A DNA stretch of 64,000 bases from Utricularia gibba (Eukaryota; Streptophyta; Magnoliopsida; Lamiales; Lentibulariaceae), in NCBI GenBank assembly GCA_002189035.1, contig CM007989.1, forward strand, positions 1,302,001 through 1,366,000. Reading direction: 5' to 3'. A program made the position numbers and the translations under genes. The notes beneath the pieces are model-generated. The model worked only from the letters and a program-made list of their open reading frames with translations. It searched no databases and was not told the origin of the DNA. Below are positions 60,691 through 64,000 of this stretch, piece after piece. Numbering within the stretch: the stretch's first letter is position 1; each line of letters begins with the position of its first letter.

Positions 60691-62596
60691 CTACATGTTT
60701 CTCTGCATCTTTTTGTCCAAAAGTGCAAGGAAGTCATCTTTGGAGAGGGAGAGCATTTGGTTGAGCAGTAGCCTGACACCACTATTCTGCATAATCTGGT
60801 ACCTAGGCTTAATCCTATCTTCTAAGCTGTAACCAAAGTACTGTGGAAATTTGACCAACTCAGACCTGGGGTACACCATGGTCAGGAAGAAGTCCCATTT
60901 CACCATCAAGTTATCTGACAAGCTGAATGTGTACAATGCACCATACCTTGAAGTCATCGTTGCAATCTCCTTAGAGCTAAACCCCTTGTCAAGAAAGAAT
61001 TCAGTAACTGGCTTCAGGTTTTCCTCAATGCTTAGACCAAATGTTTGTGGTGATCTGTAGAGGATAATGGAAACATCAACGTCCAATGAACGGAAATATT
61101 CAGCAACAGGACGGAGCTTATTCTCCACGCTGTAACTTATGATATTGGGGCAACGAGTCAACACCTTGCTCACATTCTCGCCTGACAGCCCCATTTCATA
61201 TAGAAAATCTACAGTTGACGTGAGCTTCTGTCTGCTGTATGTGAGAAGTGGTGGAAACCGATATATGACTTTTGCCCATTGCTTCTTATCTACACCCAAC
61301 TCCTCAAGAAATGCCATTGTGGGTATTAGATTTTCAGTCAGACTGATTCCACAGAGCTGAGGCCTTTTACTGATGATGGTGGGAATGTCTGATTTTGAAA
61401 TACCAAGGCTCAGGAGATACTCCACAACAGGTTTGATCTTACCATCCAAACTGTAGTAGGCAAAAGATGGAAATTTTCGTATGACTTCCTTAACTGCTTG
61501 CAGATCCATACCAAGCTCTAGAAGGTAGGTGATATGCGGTGGAAGTTTTCCAGTTGTGGTAAACATGTTTACTCGTGCTAGAGCCTTTGATTTTTTAGAG
61601 TCTGCTGCAGAATCCAAAGAAGCCATGGGAGTCACATTTTCTACCAGAGGCTGTTTCGTAGCATTCTCCTCAGTGGTTTCCTTTAATGATGATACATCTG
61701 GAAAGTTCTCAAAAACATCCACTAGAATTGACCCATATTCGTCATGCAGAGTCTCAAGGTATGGAACCAGAGCATCTCGAATCTCCAGAGTTGTAAGTTC
61801 TCTACCTGAAAGGGGAAAAAAAAGGCCAAACTAAATTATGCTTAAAAGGTCGAGGTAACTGGTGATTCCTCTCTGCCTGAAATACAAACAATAGGAAGCC
61901 AAACCTACTAGGTATCTGGACTTATAAACCGAGTGAAGACGTGACACAAGATGATCAACAAATGCATCTGACTTGTTTATAGTTCTTGCAGCCACTGCAT
62001 TGCTTAAACCTCTCCTCTTCAGAAACAAGGTCAAAACTGCCTTGGCTTCTTCCTTTTCTGATGCCAGCAAGGTTGGCGAAACAAGCGGCAGGCTCAAGGA
62101 TCCATTTGTCTCTGCTTCAGCTTTGAGTCACAAGGAATGTAGCCATGTTACCTCAGGTGAGAACATACACAAAAAACAATCTAATTTCATACCATGTTTG
62201 GCCAGAGAAATGAAACTCTTCTGAGAAACTTTATACTTCGTCCTGCATATGGCATATGAAGATAAGATAAAAATAAATTTAAAAACAGTAAATGTTTAAG
62301 AATGCCTTTGATCCACAATCATTCATGCCACCGAGTACGCAACCTCAAAGTAGTGATTTTCTCTAACTTCTGGACTTTCCAGAAAACTACATGTTTATCC
62401 ACATCGAAGTTAAAGAACATATCGATTCGCGAAAAGTAGCTCAGAAAACCTCCGAAACAAGTTTGGTGCAAACAAAAACAGCAGCTTTAATAATGAACCA
62501 AGACACAAGAACTAACCTTGGCAGGATAAACGTTGCTTCTGTCCTCGGGGAAAAAGAAGGGATTTTGCAGGCGTGAAAACATGCGTAAGCTTTCAT
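60691..62596 (-). CDS. MTERF5: mTERF family protein, probably chloroplast (mTERF5/MDA1-like)
   Basis: Plant mTERF proteins are helical-repeat nucleic acid binders that act in organelle transcription and RNA processing. Four exons give 486 aa: 62517-62596, 62193-62242, 61905-62120 and 60691-61805. The start at 62596 opens a Ser/Lys/Ala-rich leader that resembles an organelle targeting peptide. From about residue 200 there are repeated mTERF units of 30-36 aa with spaced Pro and Leu, such as FPSFAYYSLDGKIKPVVEYL, RPQLCGISLTENLIP, FPPLLTYS, CPNIISYSVENKLRP and SPQTFGLSIEENLKP. The RYLVGRELTTLEIRDAL segment across an exon junction is characteristic of the mTERF5-like group as I recall it. The exact member is less certain than the family. 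Confidence 0.82.
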
Positions 62597-62702
62597 CTCT
62601 GAGCCTTATCCTGAGAAACGATTCCGAATTTGATATTGAGTTCAGACACTAGTGAGTAGCAGTATTGATCATATTAATAAATGTTTAACCCACATAACAC
62701 GC

Positions 62703-62774
62703 GGGCATTTGGTCTAGTGGTATGATTCTCGCTTTGGGTGCGAGAGGTCCCGAGTTCGATTCTCGGAATGCCCC
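62703..62774 (+). tRNA. trnP-UGG: tRNA-Pro (UGG)
   Basis: The 72-nt sequence folds as a standard cloverleaf. Acceptor arm GGGCATT pairs with AATGCCC, with C as discriminator base. The anticodon stem CTCGC/GCGAG encloses the loop TTTGGGT, giving anticodon TGG at 62735-62737, which reads CCA proline codons. The T arm holds GTTCGATTC. There is no intron. A T run directly after the gene fits a Pol III terminator. It lies 107 bp upstream of the mTERF start, on the opposite strand. Confidence 0.97.
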
Positions 62775-62775
62775 C

Positions 62776-62781
62776 TTTTTT
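62776..62781 (+). terminator. Pol III terminator of tRNA-Pro
   Basis: A run of six T begins two bases after the discriminator base. Confidence 0.8.
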
Positions 62782-63153
62782 GCACACTTCTTTTACCAAA
62801 CCGTTTTTTTTTTTAACATAAATAAAGTCGACGACAAAACACGATCCCTCCTCCACACTCGCAACTGACACTGGTAAACACGGAGGCTGGAGCCGTGTGA
62901 GCCCCAACATTATCTGGATTCCCGACGATTCTTCTGTTCACTTTGTCACCAAAATATCTCCATAAGCCTCTTCCTGCTGTAGCTCTATGCAGCCCCTCGT
63001 TTTCAGAACCTGTTACGTTGGAACTAACACCTGAGACCTACACATTACACGTATGAGCAGCAACAAAAGATGAACTTTAAGTACCAACCAGAACAGCATA
63101 CAACATGCGTGCGCATTCTGTCTGTGTTTTCCCAGCTACCAGTTCAGAAAATT
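62782..63153. other. Gap between tRNA-Pro and the partial gene at the right edge
   Basis: No gene is recognised; the right end should hold the 3' UTR of the minus-strand partial gene. Confidence 0.5.
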
Positions 63154-64000
63154 TCAACACTCGTTCCTTCTTCCTCCTAAACAGCATCCTGTCCTCAGTG
63201 CAGTCATGTCAGTTAACAAGGGACCGAAAATGAACTCCCCCCAAGAAAAGATTCTGACATGAGCCTTCCTGGCATATGCGTACCTGGTGATTGTTGTGAG
63301 TAAATCTGAAACATGCAAAAAAGTTTAGTGTCAAGGAAGGTAGTAACATTATTAGGAGTTTTTTGGCGATGAAAATACTGAATTTTCTAACAAGTCGACT
63401 TACCCTCTTCTTTGTGAGTTCCATTTTTTGAAGTTGAACCCATTTCCTACACAAGCAAGAATGCAGATGACCATATGTGTGCGTTTCTTTTTTTACAAAA
63501 AGGAGAAATGAGTGGGCAGAAAACCAACTTTGTGGGCAGGTGTTCCTGGAGCAGCTGGACTGCTTGAAACCTGTTCGTTAACCACATAATCAGTGGATGG
63601 GAGAGCATCTTCATGACAATATGATGATTCATCTGATGGCATACTTTTCTTGGGCTCAAGTGAATCCAGGTCTGCAACAGCCAGGGGTAGGAGATAGTGA
63701 TTAAGAGCTTCTAAAGAGAGCTAGTACCGGTAAACTTTGTCGTTACCCTGGTACATTGGTTCAAAGATGCTACTAGGTGTATGAAAGAGTCTAGCTTTCT
63801 TCTTTTGACGTTTTAAATTCCCTGTATCATCTAACCACTTCTTGTATACCCTACATACATGCGAGAAGAATAATATAAGGTTTAGCTTTGAAAGCAGAAC
63901 TGGCGAAGTTGTTTTATCATGAACCTGTTAGGCACACCAATAGTAGAATCCCATATCATCTTATGCCTCTGCCGAGTACTAGCATGGTCTTTTGTTGATG
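63154..64000 (-). CDS. Partial gene, 3' end only; possible RAD21/kleisin-like protein
   Basis: Seven consecutive exons with matching phases can be read: 63925-64000 (cut by the window edge), 63747-63850, 63529-63671, 63404-63446, 63284-63305, 63154-63253, with the frame closing at TGA 63154-63156; the count includes the cut exon and a possible further split near the 3' end. The peptide includes IGVPNRVYKKWLDDTGNL, then a basic KRQKKKA, then FEPMYQ and a Ser/Pro-rich linker (SSSPAAPGTPAHK). The order of a short conserved helix, basic KRRK-like patch and FEP resembles the middle part of plant RAD21/SCC1 cohesin subunits, but the match is weak. The C-terminal winged helix expected of kleisins is not seen, so the last exons may be wrong. 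Confidence 0.4.

Overview
The window is nuclear DNA of a flowering plant, probably a dicot or another non-grass angiosperm. Genes are rich in short introns with GT-AG borders, intergenic DNA is very AT-rich, and several genes belong to plant-only families: a KRP-type CDK inhibitor, a CC-type glutaredoxin, a GLUTAMINE DUMPER protein, RST1 and a plant mTERF protein. All gene models below come from reading frames and splice sites by eye. Family names rest on remembered conserved motifs, not on a database search.

Layout, left to right. 1-2 kb: KRP-like CDK inhibitor (-). 4-11 kb: THADA-like giant protein (-). 11.5-14.4 kb: mitochondrial AAA ATPase ATAD3 (-). 16.3 kb: ROXY-type glutaredoxin (+, frameshifted). 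17.9-18.8 kb: NDUFAF6-like complex I assembly factor (-). 20.6 kb: GLUTAMINE DUMPER-like gene (-, frameshifted at its start). 21-24.3 kb: AT-rich DNA without a visible gene. 24.3-28.5 kb: ABCB transporter (+). 28.9-31.1 kb: DUF707 protein (-). 31.9-33.1 kb: ATP12 (-). 33.3 kb: small dehydrin-like ORF (+). 34.0-34.9 kb: CDC26 followed directly by TTM3 (+). 35.3-37.1 kb: sucrase/ferredoxin-like (Apd1/Aim32-type) protein (-). 37-39.8 kb: gene-poor DNA. 39.8-50.2 kb: a 33-exon gene for a very acidic, repeat-built protein (+). 50.6-59.9 kb: RST1 (+, frameshifted). 60.2-60.5 kb: a coding-like remnant (-). 60.7-62.6 kb: mTERF protein (-). 62.7 kb: tRNA-Pro(UGG) (+). 63.2-64 kb: 3' end of a partial gene (-).

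The most notable points are these. (1) CDC26 and TTM3 lie 43 nt apart on one strand with no ATG between their start codons, the layout reported as a bicistronic mRNA in Arabidopsis. (2) ROXY, GDU and RST1 each need exactly one extra G in a short G run to restore the family reading frame, which points to a systematic consensus error or to recent decay. (3) The acidic gene has 32 introns, all phase 0, plus a four-copy 120-bp tandem repeat and a duplicated block of exons. (4) A small dehydrin-like gene carries its K-segment-like stretch in the wrong frame. (5) An unassigned coding-like fragment downstream of the mTERF gene is broken by a stop that lies inside a perfect hairpin.

Three genes for mitochondrial assembly or maintenance (ATAD3, NDUFAF6-like, ATP12) lie within about 22 kb. 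Their upstream regions carry TGGGCY (site II) motifs, as expected for nuclear genes for organelle proteins. The neighbours otherwise look functionally unrelated, as is normal for a plant chromosome.
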